Shown here: one piece after another, positions 27,212-35,900 of the stretch
Layout of the letters: the number at the start of each line of letters is the position of its first letter
Position numbering within the stretch: the stretch's first letter is position 1
Assembly: GCA_937980205.1 (NCBI GenBank)
Contig: CALJKW010000014.1
Span: forward strand, 23,374-87,373
Length of the DNA: 64,000 bases
Direction of reading: 5' to 3'
From: an uncultured Myxococcales bacterium
GTDB taxonomy: Bacteria; Myxococcota; Myxococcia; Myxococcales; Myxococcaceae
Notes under the pieces: generated by a model
Database searches by the model: none
The model's input: only the letters and a program-made list of their open reading frames with translations
Told to the model about the DNA's origin: nothing
Program-made: the position numbers and the translations under genes

Positions 27212-30121
27212 TCAGATCAACTTGGTGAAAATGCCGAGGCGGTGCGCAGGCGCGACGTCTCCATCCACGCGCATCAGCCCGTTCATGTAGAGGTCCTTCG
27301 CCGTCCGCTCACCCTTCGCGAGCGCGGTCAGGTCCTCGTCGCTGATGGTGATGGTGGTCGTCGCCTTGCCCAGGTCGTACGTCTGGGTGAAGTCGGGGTT
27401 CTTCACCTTGAAGGTGAGCTTCGCGTCGACCTCTTTGCCGAGGTGCGGGTTCTTCGACAGGCGCTCGGTCAGCGCCGCGAAGATCTTCTGCGCGTTCGGG
27501 CCGCTCGCCGGAGCCGAGCTGCTCGCCGCAGCGGCCGGAGCCGCCGAGGTGACCGCCGCCGCCGCTGCGTTCCGATCGATCTTCTTGAGGAACTCGAGCT
27601 TCTGGCTGGCCATCACGTTGCCGCTGATCTTCAGCTTGCCCGTCGAGAACAGCTTCTGCGGGTCCGCCTTGCCGCTCGTCATGTCGAGCCAGTCGGCGTC
27701 AGTGAGCTCGAGCGTGCAGTCGGCCTTCGCCACCGTGCCCTCGCTCACCTTCCCTTCCTTCGTGTCGATGATCCACGCGCTGTCCGGGTTCTTCAGCTTG
27801 AACTGGTACACGACGCCGATCTTCTTCACGTCGGCCGCGTTCGCCTGCACGTAGCCGGCGATCGCGCCGAACACGTCGCGGGTGCCGTAGCCGCCGGCCG
27901 GCGCAGCAGCCGCCGCGGCGGGAGCCGCCGCTGCCGCGTTCCGATCGATCTTCTTCAGGAACGCGAGCTTCTGGCTCGCCATCACGTTGCCGCTGATCTT
28001 CAGCTTGCCCGTCGAGAACAGCTTCTGCGGGTCGGCCTTGCCGCTCGTCATGTCGAGCCAGTCGGCGTCGGTGAGCTCGAGCGTGCAGTCGGCCTTCGCC
28101 GCCACACCCTGCGACACGCGACCTTCCTTCGTGTCGATGACCCAGGCGCTGTCGGGGCTCTTCAGCTTGAACTGGTAGACGGTGCCGATCTTCTTGATCT
28201 CGTCCGCGTTCGCCTGAACGTGCGCGGCGATCGCGTTGAAGATGGCGTCGGTCTGCGAGGCCGGCGCGCCGGCGGCAGCCGCGGGCTTCTTCGCCTCGGG
28301 AGCCTTCGCGACGGGGATCTCCTTGTACAGCTCGACCGCCGCGTTCGAGATGACGACCTTGTTGCGCTCGACCGCCGTCGCGCGAACCAGGATGCGGCCG
28401 TCCGCTTCCTTCCACATCTCCGTCTTGATCGTCTCACCCGGGAACACCGAGTCGGCGAAGCGGACCTTGATGCTCTTGAACTTGCGCGGGTCGCCTTCGA
28501 GGAAGCTGTTGATCACCGCGCGGCCGACGATGCCGAACGTGCACAGGCCGTGGAGGATCGGCTTCTCGAACCCGAACATCGACGCGAACTGCGGGTCGAC
28601 GTGCAGCGGGTTCCAGTCGCCGGAGAGCCGGTACAAGAGCGCCTGGTTCGCCGTCGTCTTCTCGGTGACGACCGCGTCGGGCTTCCGATCCGGAGCCGCG
28701 TTCTGCTCGGTCGCGGGCCCACGCTCGCCGCCCCAGCCGCCGGCGCCGCGCACGACCATCGAGACGTCGTTCTTCACCAGCAGCTCGCCGGTGTCGGCGT
28801 CGTACGAGTCGATGTGCGTGACGACGACCGCGTGCTTACCCTTGTCCCAGATCTCCGAGATCTTCGCCTTGTGCTTCAGGGCCGCCTTCGGAGGCAGCGG
28901 GCGCATGACCTCGGTGTACTGCTCGCCGTGCAGGATGCGGTCGAGGCCGTAGTTCAGGCCCGGCGCGCTCTTCCCTTCCATCGCCAGCTTCAGGATCGCG
29001 CTGATCGCCGGCACGACGCCGTACGTCGGCAGCGTCCAGAAGCCGTCGCTGTTGCGCTCGTAGGTTAGGTGCAGATCCTTCTCGTCGAGCGGGTTCTGAC
29101 CGGCGCCGACGCCGAGCGCGTAGAGCGTCATGTCGCGCTCGTCGTACGTGCTCTCGATGCCGTCCATCTCGTAGCCGAGCGCCTGATCGACGTCGATGAA
29201 CTCGTTGCCGCCGAGCGACTTCGAGGTCGAGTTCGACAGCACCGGAGTGAGCGACTCGGTCACGTTCGCGGGGTGCGTCGACTTCTTGAAGTCGGTGATC
29301 TGCTCCCAGCTCGACTGGATCTTCTCGGGCGTGATCTCGCGGCCGAGCTTGAAGAGGCGACCCTCGGTGCGCTCCCAGCGCAGCTTGCCGAAGAAGCCGC
29401 CGCCGACCTCGAAGATGCCGCCGTTCTCGTTGCAGCTCTCGTGGCTGAGCCACGCGACGAGCGGGCTGACGTATTCGGGCTTGAGGGCGTCGATGAGATC
29501 TTTCGGCAGCACCGTCTCGGTCATGCGCGAGCCGGCGATCGGCGCGATGACGTTGCAGCGCACGTTCTTCTTGTCGCCCTCGAGCGCGAGCGTCTGCGTC
29601 AGGCCGACGAGCGCGAGCTTCGCGGCGGAGTAATTGGCCTGGCCGAAGTTGCCGTACAGGCCGGCGGCGCTGGTGGTGAAGATGACGCGGCCGTAGCCCT
29701 GGTCGCGCATGAGCGGCCACGCGGCGTGCGTGACGCGGAAGGCGCCGAGCAGGTGCACCTTGTAGATGAGGTCCCAGTCGTCCCGGGTCATCTTGTGGAA
29801 GGTGGTGTCGCGCAAGATGCCCGCGTTGTTGATCACCACGTCCACGCGGCCGAAGGCGTCGACGGCCGTCTTGATGATCTTGTCGCCGTCTTCGACGGAG
29901 TCGTAGTTCGCGACGGCGGTGCCGCCGGCTTCCTTGATCTCGGCGACCACCTTGTCGGCTGCCGCCGAGCTCTTGCCGCCACCGGTGTGCGAGCCGCCCA
30001 GGTCGTTCACCACGACCTTCGCGCCGCGCTTCGCGAACAGCAGAGCGTGGCTCTTGCCGAGGCCTGCGCCCGCTCCGGTGATCACCACCACTTTCCCGTC
30101 GAATCTCAGCTCATCACTCAT
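27212..30121 (-). CDS. Multifunctional enzyme 2-like protein: 3-hydroxyacyl-CoA dehydrogenase, MaoC hydratase, three SCP2 domains
   Basis: 969 residues, start set by GGAGAG 7 bases upstream. Residues 1-300 form a short-chain dehydrogenase: TGAGAGLG cofactor loop, NNAG, and Ser151, Tyr164, Lys168. Residues about 315-460 are the inactive hotdog half and about 480-600 the active MaoC half with YRLSGDWNPLH (Asp502, His507), a 2-enoyl-CoA hydratase 2 signature. Then three SCP2 lipid-binding domains at about 625-735, 750-858 and 880-969. The first two are almost identical, the third divergent. The order dehydrogenase-hydratase-SCP2 is that of eukaryotic peroxisomal MFE-2, which works on (3R)-hydroxyacyl-CoA. 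Ala-rich linkers join the SCP2 units. Operon with the SCPx thiolase. A branched, very long or sterol-derived acyl substrate is likely but not shown. Confidence 0.93.
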   Translation of the reverse strand: MSDELRFDGKVVVITGAGAGLGKSHALLFAKRGAKVVVNDLGGSHTGGGKSSAAADKVVAEIKEAGGTAVANYDSVEDGDKIIKTAVDAFGRVDVVINNAGILRDTTFHKMTRDDWDLIYKVHLLGAFRVTHAAWPLMRDQGYGRVIFTTSAAGLYGNFGQANYSAAKLALVGLTQTLALEGDKKNVRCNVIAPIAGSRMTETVLPKDLIDALKPEYVSPLVAWLSHESCNENGGIFEVGGGFFGKLRWERTEGRLFKLGREITPEKIQSSWEQITDFKKSTHPANVTESLTPVLSNSTSKSLGGNEFIDVDQALGYEMDGIESTYDERDMTLYALGVGAGQNPLDEKDLHLTYERNSDGFWTLPTYGVVPAISAILKLAMEGKSAPGLNYGLDRILHGEQYTEVMRPLPPKAALKHKAKISEIWDKGKHAVVVTHIDSYDADTGELLVKNDVSMVVRGAGGWGGERGPATEQNAAPDRKPDAVVTEKTTANQALLYRLSGDWNPLHVDPQFASMFGFEKPILHGLCTFGIVGRAVINSFLEGDPRKFKSIKVRFADSVFPGETIKTEMWKEADGRILVRATAVERNKVVISNAAVELYKEIPVAKAPEAKKPAAAAGAPASQTDAIFNAIAAHVQANADEIKKIGTVYQFKLKSPDSAWVIDTKEGRVSQGVAAKADCTLELTDADWLDMTSGKADPQKLFSTGKLKISGNVMASQKLAFLKKIDRNAAAAAPAAAAAAPAGGYGTRDVFGAIAGYVQANAADVKKIGVVYQFKLKNPDSAWIIDTKEGKVSEGTVAKADCTLELTDADWLDMTSGKADPQKLFSTGKLKISGNVMASQKLEFLKKIDRNAAAAAVTSAAPAAAASSSAPASGPNAQKIFAALTERLSKNPHLGKEVDAKLTFKVKNPDFTQTYDLGKATTTITISDEDLTALAKGERTAKDLYMNGLMRVDGDVAPAHRLGIFTKLI
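27567..27731 (-). repeat. Direct repeat copy A (SCP2 domain 2 coding DNA)
   Basis: About 165 bp nearly identical (roughly six differences) to 27936-28100. The offset is 369 bp, exactly 123 codons, so the reading frame is kept. It marks a tandem in-frame duplication of an SCP2 module including its Ala-rich linker. Confidence 0.9.
27936..28100 (-). repeat. Direct repeat copy B (SCP2 domain 1 coding DNA)
   Basis: Partner of 27567-27731. The flanking parts of the two modules (for example 28100-28190 against 27731-27820) are clearly more diverged, so the identical block may have been homogenised by gene conversion. Confidence 0.9.
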
Positions 30122-30277
30122 GTGCTCTCCTCGATGTCGTCGGACCTCTTTGGGTGCCCGCGATGGGTGTCTCTTCTCACCGCCTCGATTCCGAAGTCAA
30201 CACGGAGACGTGAAAATGTCTCCACTGGTGACACTTGTGGGTGACGGTCGCGGGCGCTGAAGGAATGTCGTCGGTGA

Positions 30278-30442
30278 CCAACGACTTTCTTACAGTCGGG
30301 CGTCGAGCCGCCGGCGCGCCTCGTCGGGCACAAGGACGTCGCGCTGCCCAAGGAGCGCGAGATCGAGCCGGCGAACAACTTCGATTGGGACCGGCTGCGC
30401 GCAGCGGCTCGGCGGGCGGTTCGCGGACACGACAGAAAGTAA
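30278..30442 (+). pseudogene. Headless 3' remnant of a coding sequence
   Basis: The 369-bp gap 30122-30490 contains a 54-codon open stretch with a stop before it (TGA 30275-30277), no ATG/GTG/TTG start in frame, and a TAA at 30440-30442. The peptide reads ...GVEPPARLVGHKDVALPKE, then ...NNFDWDRLRAAARRAVRG..., and its third codon positions are strongly G/C, like real genes here. A perfect hairpin starts one base after the TAA. This looks like the surviving C-terminal end of a decayed or deleted gene. No family recognised. The promoter of the MFE-2-like operon must lie in the left part (30122-30270). Confidence 0.45.
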
Positions 30443-30443
30443 G

Positions 30444-30468
30444 AATGGGTCCGGTTACCGGACCCATT
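30444..30468. terminator. Perfect 12-bp hairpin, probable terminator
   Basis: Arms AATGGGTCCGGT / ACCGGACCCATT with a single-base centre, between the remnant stop codon (30442) and the stop of the ferritin-like gene (30491). Read on the minus strand it is followed by CTTACTTTCT, which is T-rich, so it best serves the ferritin-like/MarR transcript. It belongs to the AATGGG...CCCATT class also found at 54426 and 56293. Confidence 0.65.
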
Positions 30469-30490
30469 CCTTCTCTGAGAGGGGTCGCCC

Positions 30491-31342
30491 TCAGGAATCG
30501 AGCAGGCGCCGCGCGGCGTCCATCGCCTGATCCGGGTCCATGAGGCCGAGCTGCTCGCGCAGCCGCTCGTTGCACTCGGCCGCGGCGAAGGTGAGCAGTG
30601 CCTGCTCCTGGGCCTCGCGCAGGTGACGTCGCATCGCGAGGCTGATGCGCGGGCGCAGCGTCTCGGCGAGCTCCTGCGAGAGGCGGGCATGGCCGAGCTC
30701 GTCGCCGGCGATGGTGCGCATCAGGGCGCGGAGCTCGGGGGCAGCGGCGCGCTCGGCCTGCCAGGCGTTGAGGGTGGCGCCGAAGAGCTCGCGGCCGCAG
30801 CCTTCGACGGCGTTGTCGAGCGCGACGGCCTCGAGCGAGCGCGGCTGCATCAGGGGATGCACGCGCGGCGTGGCGGGCATCACGCCATGACGAAGCGCGA
30901 GCTTCGCCGTGGCGCGCGCGTGGCGGACCTCGTCCTGGGCGGCGAGCCGCGCGGCGTCTCCGGGAATGCCGTGGGCCTCGAGCTCGTCGGCGAGCTGCCA
31001 GAAGGCGTGCACCGCGGCAGCTTCCATCTCCGCACTCACCGCGAGCCAGGAACCGAGGCTGTCGTGCATCGGAGAGAGGCCGACGAGGCCGGCGGGCGCG
31101 CGGCCACGACACGGAGAGAAGCAGGTGAGCTGGCCCTGACCGTCGCCCTGGCAGGAGCCGGCAGACAGGCCGGCGTCGGCACAGATTTCCAGGCAGCCGG
31201 AGACGGCACCGCCGTCCCAGACGGTCCCATCCGAGTTTCTGCCGTCCCAGGCGATCGCGTTCGGCTGCGGGCAATTCGTGAAAGGTCCGCCCGCCGAGCA
31301 GCCAGACGCGCCGAGCGCCGCCAACAGCCACTTCTTCCTCAT
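30491..31342 (-). CDS. Ferritin-like domain lipoprotein
   Basis: 283 residues. MRKKWLLAALGASGC is a lipoprotein signal (Cys15). A Cys-rich segment (CPQP, CLEICADAG, CQGDGQG, CFSPC) precedes an all-helical domain from about residue 95. It shows two E/D-x-x-H signatures in ferritin-like spacing: 'EMEAAAVHAFWQLADELEAHG' split across helix 1, DEVRHA, 'GCGRELFGA' and DELGHARLS. These would bind a diiron centre. Similar lipoproteins are common in myxobacterial genomes without known substrate. It starts 3 bp after the MarR gene and so is probably co-transcribed with the regulator. Confidence 0.8.
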   Translation of the reverse strand: MRKKWLLAALGASGCSAGGPFTNCPQPNAIAWDGRNSDGTVWDGGAVSGCLEICADAGLSAGSCQGDGQGQLTCFSPCRGRAPAGLVGLSPMHDSLGSWLAVSAEMEAAAVHAFWQLADELEAHGIPGDAARLAAQDEVRHARATAKLALRHGVMPATPRVHPLMQPRSLEAVALDNAVEGCGRELFGATLNAWQAERAAAPELRALMRTIAGDELGHARLSQELAETLRPRISLAMRRHLREAQEQALLTFAAAECNERLREQLGLMDPDQAMDAARRLLDS

Positions 31343-31345
31343 GAC

Positions 31346-31774
31346 CTACCCCACGAGCTTGAGCAGCAAGCGCGCGAGCACGGCCTGCTCGGCGCGGTTC
31401 AGCCGGGACATTACTTCATGCAGCTCGGTCATCGGAGCCACGTGGGTGCGCGCGTACCAGGCCTCGCCCCTGGCGGTCAGGTGCACGGTGATGCAGCGCC
31501 GATCGTCAGCGTCGGCGACGCGCCGAATGAGGCCTCGGCCCTCGAGGCCGTCGAGCAGGCGCGAGACGCCGGCGGCGTGCATGCCGATGTGCTCGGCGAG
31601 GGCCGCCTGGGTCATCGCGCCCTGCCACCTCACGTTGGCGATCACCTGCCACTCCGGCAGCGAGACGTCGCGCTGGCCGAGCACCTTCGCCACGCGACCA
31701 CGGATCTGGCGCCGCACGCCGCCGATGAGGCGTGCCAGCTCCGTAGCGCGCTGTAGCGCCTTCTCCGACGGCAT
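31346..31774 (-). CDS. MarR family transcriptional regulator
   Basis: 142 residues. The ATG at 31774 is preferred since upstream codons would run through the palindromic operator. Winged helix: 'LPEWQVIANVRWQGAMTQAALAEHIGMHAAGVSRLLDGLEGRGLI' in two halves of helix-turn-helix, then the wing 'RRVADADDRRCITVHLTARG', the DxRR signature of the family. Dimerisation helices lie at both ends. It is divergent from an RND efflux operon across 64 bp holding a perfect palindrome, so it most likely represses both itself and the pump and is released by a pump substrate. Confidence 0.93.
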   Translation of the reverse strand: MPSEKALQRATELARLIGGVRRQIRGRVAKVLGQRDVSLPEWQVIANVRWQGAMTQAALAEHIGMHAAGVSRLLDGLEGRGLIRRVADADDRRCITVHLTARGEAWYARTHVAPMTELHEVMSRLNRAEQAVLARLLLKLVG

Positions 31775-31795
31775 CGCGCGGAACCCTACGTCTCC

Positions 31796-31817
31796 GATCG
31801 TTGCTTTTGCAACGATC
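31796..31817. promoter_or_regulatory. Probable MarR operator (9-4-9 palindrome)
   Basis: Perfect arms GATCGTTGC / GCAACGATC around TTTT, centred 22-43 bases upstream of the MarR ATG and 22 bases upstream of the efflux gene ATG. It overlaps the candidate -35 of the efflux promoter. Size and symmetry fit a MarR dimer site (TTGC-N4-GCAA core). Confidence 0.75.
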
Positions 31818-31830
31818 CCGGCGCTAGAAC
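31801..31830 (+). promoter_or_regulatory. Candidate promoter of the efflux operon
   Basis: TTGCTT (31801-31806) and TAGAAC (31825-31830) with an 18-base spacer. The -10 ends 8 bases before the ATG at 31839, so the mRNA would be nearly leaderless. The -35 lies inside the palindrome, so operator binding would block it. Confidence 0.45.
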
Positions 31831-31838
31831 CTTCGCCG

Positions 31839-32933
31839 ATGTCGCGCCTGCTGTCGGTCCTGCTGCTCGTGGTCGTCGGCTGCTCGGCCACCGAGCAGCC
31901 GAAGAAGACGCGGCCGGCTCCGCTGGTCACGACCGCGAGGGTGAGCGTCGAAGACGTGCCGGTGCTCGTCAGAGGCCCGGTCGACATCCGCCCGGTGGCG
32001 CAGGCGGACCTCGGCTCGAAGACGGTCGGCTACCTCGACGCGGTGCTCGTCGACCGCGGCGACGTGGTGAAGAAGGGCCAGGTGCTGGCGCTGGTGCGGC
32101 CGTCCGATCTCCCCGACCAGCTCGCGGCGGCGCGCAACGCGGTGGCGCAGGCCGAGGCCTCGCGCACGCTGGCGAAGACGAACCTCGAGCGGGCGCAGAA
32201 GCTGGCGCCGATGGGCCTGGTCTCTCAGCAGGATCTGCAGAACGCGACGTCCGCCGCCGCGGCCGCCGAGGCGCAGTTCGGCTCGGCGCAGTCGCAGCTC
32301 TCGGCGCTCGGCGTCCGCCTCGGCGAGACGCGCCTCGAGGCGCCCTACGACGGCGTCGTCGTCGCGCGCCGCCTCGACCCGGGCGCGCTCGTCGGGCCGA
32401 GCACCCCTCCCCCGCTGACGGTCGCGAAGATCGACGTGGTGCGCGCGTTCCTCGCGGCGACCGAAGAGCACGCGCTGAACCTACGGGTCGGCCAGACCGC
32501 GCGCGTGCACGTCGCGGGAGCGGAGCAGCCGGTCGAGGGGCGCGTTCAGCGCATCGCTCCGGGGTTCGACCCGGTCACGCGCACGCTCGACGCCGAGATC
32601 CACCTGCCGAACACCGAGGGTCGCCTGCGGCCCGGCATGTACGGCAAGGGAGAGATCGAGGTGCAGCTGAAAGCCGGCGCGATCGTGGTGCCGGTCGGGG
32701 CGGTGCAGCTCGCGAACGACAAGGCGTTCGTCTACGTCGTGAACGGCGAGACGGTGAAGCGCACGCAGGTGAAGCTCGGCGAGGACCTCGGCGAGCGGCT
32801 GGAGATCGCGCAGGGGCTTCAGCCCGACGCCGAGATCGTCGTGCGCGGCATCGACGGGCTGTCCGACGGCGCGAAGATCCGCAAAGCCGGAGCGAAGAAC
32901 GACGGCGGCGCCGCTCCGGCGGCGACGAGGTGA
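31839..32933 (+). CDS. RND efflux periplasmic adaptor lipoprotein
   Basis: 364 residues. MSRLLSVLLLVVVGC gives a lipid anchor at Cys15. Typical adaptor order: a biotinyl-lipoyl half 'GYLDAVLVDRGDVVKKGQVLA', an alpha-hairpin rich in Ala/Gln ('LAAARNAVAQAEASRTLAKTN...' region), the second lipoyl half 'ETRLEAPYDGVVVARRLDPG', a beta-barrel with 'FDPVTRTLDAEIHLPN', and a membrane-proximal domain. It bridges the RND pump and the outer-membrane channel encoded next. First gene of a three-gene efflux operon controlled by the divergent MarR protein. Confidence 0.93.
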   Translation: MSRLLSVLLLVVVGCSATEQPKKTRPAPLVTTARVSVEDVPVLVRGPVDIRPVAQADLGSKTVGYLDAVLVDRGDVVKKGQVLALVRPSDLPDQLAAARNAVAQAEASRTLAKTNLERAQKLAPMGLVSQQDLQNATSAAAAAEAQFGSAQSQLSALGVRLGETRLEAPYDGVVVARRLDPGALVGPSTPPPLTVAKIDVVRAFLAATEEHALNLRVGQTARVHVAGAEQPVEGRVQRIAPGFDPVTRTLDAEIHLPNTEGRLRPGMYGKGEIEVQLKAGAIVVPVGAVQLANDKAFVYVVNGETVKRTQVKLGEDLGERLEIAQGLQPDAEIVVRGIDGLSDGAKIRKAGAKNDGGAAPAATR

Positions 32934-32937
32934 AGTC

Positions 32938-35900
32938 ATGTGGCTGACGCGCCTCGCGCTTCGAAATCCGGTCCTCATCCTGATGCTGTCGCTGATGACG
33001 ATCGTGCTCGGCTGGGTGTCGCTGCAGCGCCTGCCGGTCGATCTCTTCCCGGCGATCGACGTGCCGAACGTGCGAATCGCGGTCTTCTACACGGGCGCCG
33101 GCCCCGAGGACGTCGAGAAGTCGATCACCATGCCCATCGAGCGCGCGGTGAGCGCGGCGCCGGGCATCGACCGCGTCGAGAGCACGAGCAAGCAGGGCAT
33201 GTCGCTGGTGACGGCTTGGTTCCAGTACGGCACGAACCTCGACAACGCGCAGTTCGAGGTCCAGCAGCGCATCGGGCAGATCATGAACACGCTGCCGCCG
33301 GGCGTGCAGCAGCCGCTGATCCTCAAGTTCGACATCACCAACATCCCCGTGGTGCAGATGGTGGTGATGAGCGACGAGCTCGACGAGCGGAAGCTCGCCG
33401 ACCTCGCGGAGAACGTCATCCAGCCGCAGATCGAGCGCCTGCCCGGAGTCGCGAGCGCGGGGCCGGGCGGCGGCAAGCGCCGCGAGCTGCAGGTGCTGGC
33501 CGACGTCGACGCGCTGCGCTCGCGCAACCTCTCGATCCTCGACCTGGTCACGTCGGTGCGCGCCTCGAACCTGCTGATGCCCTCGGGCACGCTGCGCACC
33601 GAGACGCGCGACTACAACGTATTCACCAACACGCAGGTCGACTCGGTCGACGAGGTGCGCGACATCGTCGTGCGCCCGCCGGTGGGAGAGCAGCGGGCCG
33701 TGCGCGTCTCGGACGTCGCGCAGGTCGTCGACGCTGCGGCGGACCAGACCGAGATCGTCCGCGTCAACGGCCAGCGCGGCGTCTACCTGCGCGTGCTGAA
33801 GCAGCCGGGCGCGAACACCATCGCCGTCGTCGACGCGGTGCGCGCGGCGATGCCGGAGCTGCGCGGCGTACCGCCGAACGTGAGGCTCGCGATCTCGTTC
33901 GATCAGAGCAGGTACATCCGCAACGCGGTGGCGGCGCTGCAGCACGAGGCGCTGCAGGGCGGCCTGTTCGCGGTCGCGGTGATCCTCTTCTTCCTGCTCT
34001 CGCTGCGCGCGACCGGCATCGTCGCGGTCGCCATTCCGCTCTCGGTCGTGGCGACGTTCGTGCTGCTCTACTTCACCGGGCAGACGCTGAACATCTTCAC
34101 GCTGGGGGGGCTGGCGCTCGGCGTCGGGCGACTCGTCGACGACTCGATCGTCGAGCTGGAGAACATCCATCGCCATCTGGGCACGGGGCAGTCCCGAAGA
34201 GAGGCCGTGCTCGCGGCGGCGCAGGAGGTGGCGCTGCCGATCCTCGTCTCCACCATCACGACGATCGTCGTGTTCTTCCCCGTCCTCTTTCTGCAGGGCG
34301 TCGCGCGCAACCTGTTCGTGCCACTCGCGCTGACGATCTCGTTCGCGCTCTTGATGAGCTTCTTCGTGTCGCGAACGGTGACTCCGCTGTTGTGCCTGTA
34401 CTGGCTCAAAGGCGGTCACCCGACGAACGGCGTGGCGAAGCGCATCGACGGCTGGCTCAACGGCATGGACCACGCGTACGCGCGGGTGCTCGACCGGGTG
34501 CTGAAGCACCGGGCGCTCACGGTCGCCGTGATCCTCGCGTTTGCGGCCGGCGCCCTGCTCTTCACGTTCAAGCGCGTCGGCACCGAGTTCTTCCCGCAGG
34601 CCGACGAGTCGCAGCTGCGGGCGAACTTCCGCGCTCCGATCGGGACGCGGGTGGATCAGACCGAGCAGCTCTCGAAGGTGGTGGAGAAGGCGGCGATGGC
34701 GGCGCTCGGAGACGCGGCCGACGGCGGCACGCTCACCACCATGCTGACGACGAACGGCCTCGCGCAGGGCCGCGGCGGCCTGTTCTCGCAGAACAGCGGG
34801 CCCCACTCGGGGAACCTCAACATCAACCTCGTGGGGGTGCACGACCGGCCGTACTCGGACGTCGAGGCGGTGGAGCGGATTCGCAAGTCGCTCGGCGACA
34901 AGCTGCCCGGGGTGCAGGTGTTCTTCGGCACCGGCGGCATCGTCGGCCGCATCATCAACTTCGGGTCGGGTGCGCCGATCGACGTCGAGATCCTGGGCTA
35001 CGACTTCGAGCAGTCCGCGGCGCACGCGGCGAAGATCGCGGCGCAGCTGCGCACGCTGCAGGGCGACGACGGCAAGCCGCTGCTCACCGACGTGCAGGTC
35101 AGCCGCGAAGAGAACTACCCGGAGCTCGACGTGAACGTCGATCGCCAGAAGGCCGGCGTGCTCGGGCTGTCGCAGCAGACGATCGCGCAGACGGTGCTGG
35201 CGACGCTGGCCGGCAGCAACCAGTTCGCGCCGATTCCGTTCACCGACCCGGTCTCGGGCAACGAGTACTTCATCAACGTGCGCGCGGCAGACCCCCACCG
35301 CTCGCACGTGAGCGATCTCGCCGACGTCCCGGTGCGCACGCCCGAAGGCAGGCTCGTGACGCTCTCGACGGTGGCCGAGGTGAAGCGCTCGAGCGGCCCG
35401 GTCACGGTGAACCGCAAGTACCTGCAGCGCGTCATCGACATCACCGCGAACGTGGCGCCGGGCAAAGACCTCGGCACCGCGGCCGAAGCGGTGCAGCGCG
35501 TGCTCGACGACACGCCGGCGCCCGACGGCTTCACGGTGCGGCAGACGGGCCAGGTGCAGCAGCAGAAGGACGCGTTCGAGGGCCTGGGCTTCTCGGCGCT
35601 GCTGGCGATCGCGCTCGTCTACATGGTGCTCGCGTCGCAGTTCAAAAGCCTCGTCGACCCGCTGGTCATCATGTTCAGCGTGCCGCTCGGCGTGAGCGGA
35701 GTCTTCCTGATGCTCTGGGCCACCGGCACGTCGCTCTCGGTGAACAGCTTCATGGGCATCATCATGATGATCGGCATCGTCGTCTCGAACGGCGTGCTGC
35801 TGGTCGACTTCGCGAACGTGCTGCGACGCCGCGGCAAGTCGATTCACGAGGCGACGGTCGAGGCTGGCCGCACGCGCCTGAGGCCCATTCTGATGACGAC

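Noticed and set aside
29069..30260. Plus-strand open frames opposite the MFE-2-like gene that extend into the 30122-30260 gap
   Set aside because: They are antisense shadows of the dehydrogenase domain and show no domain of their own.
32575..35847. Long minus-strand open frame opposite the RND pump
   Set aside because: His/Arg/Asp-rich shadow frame. The plus strand encodes an unmistakable RND permease.
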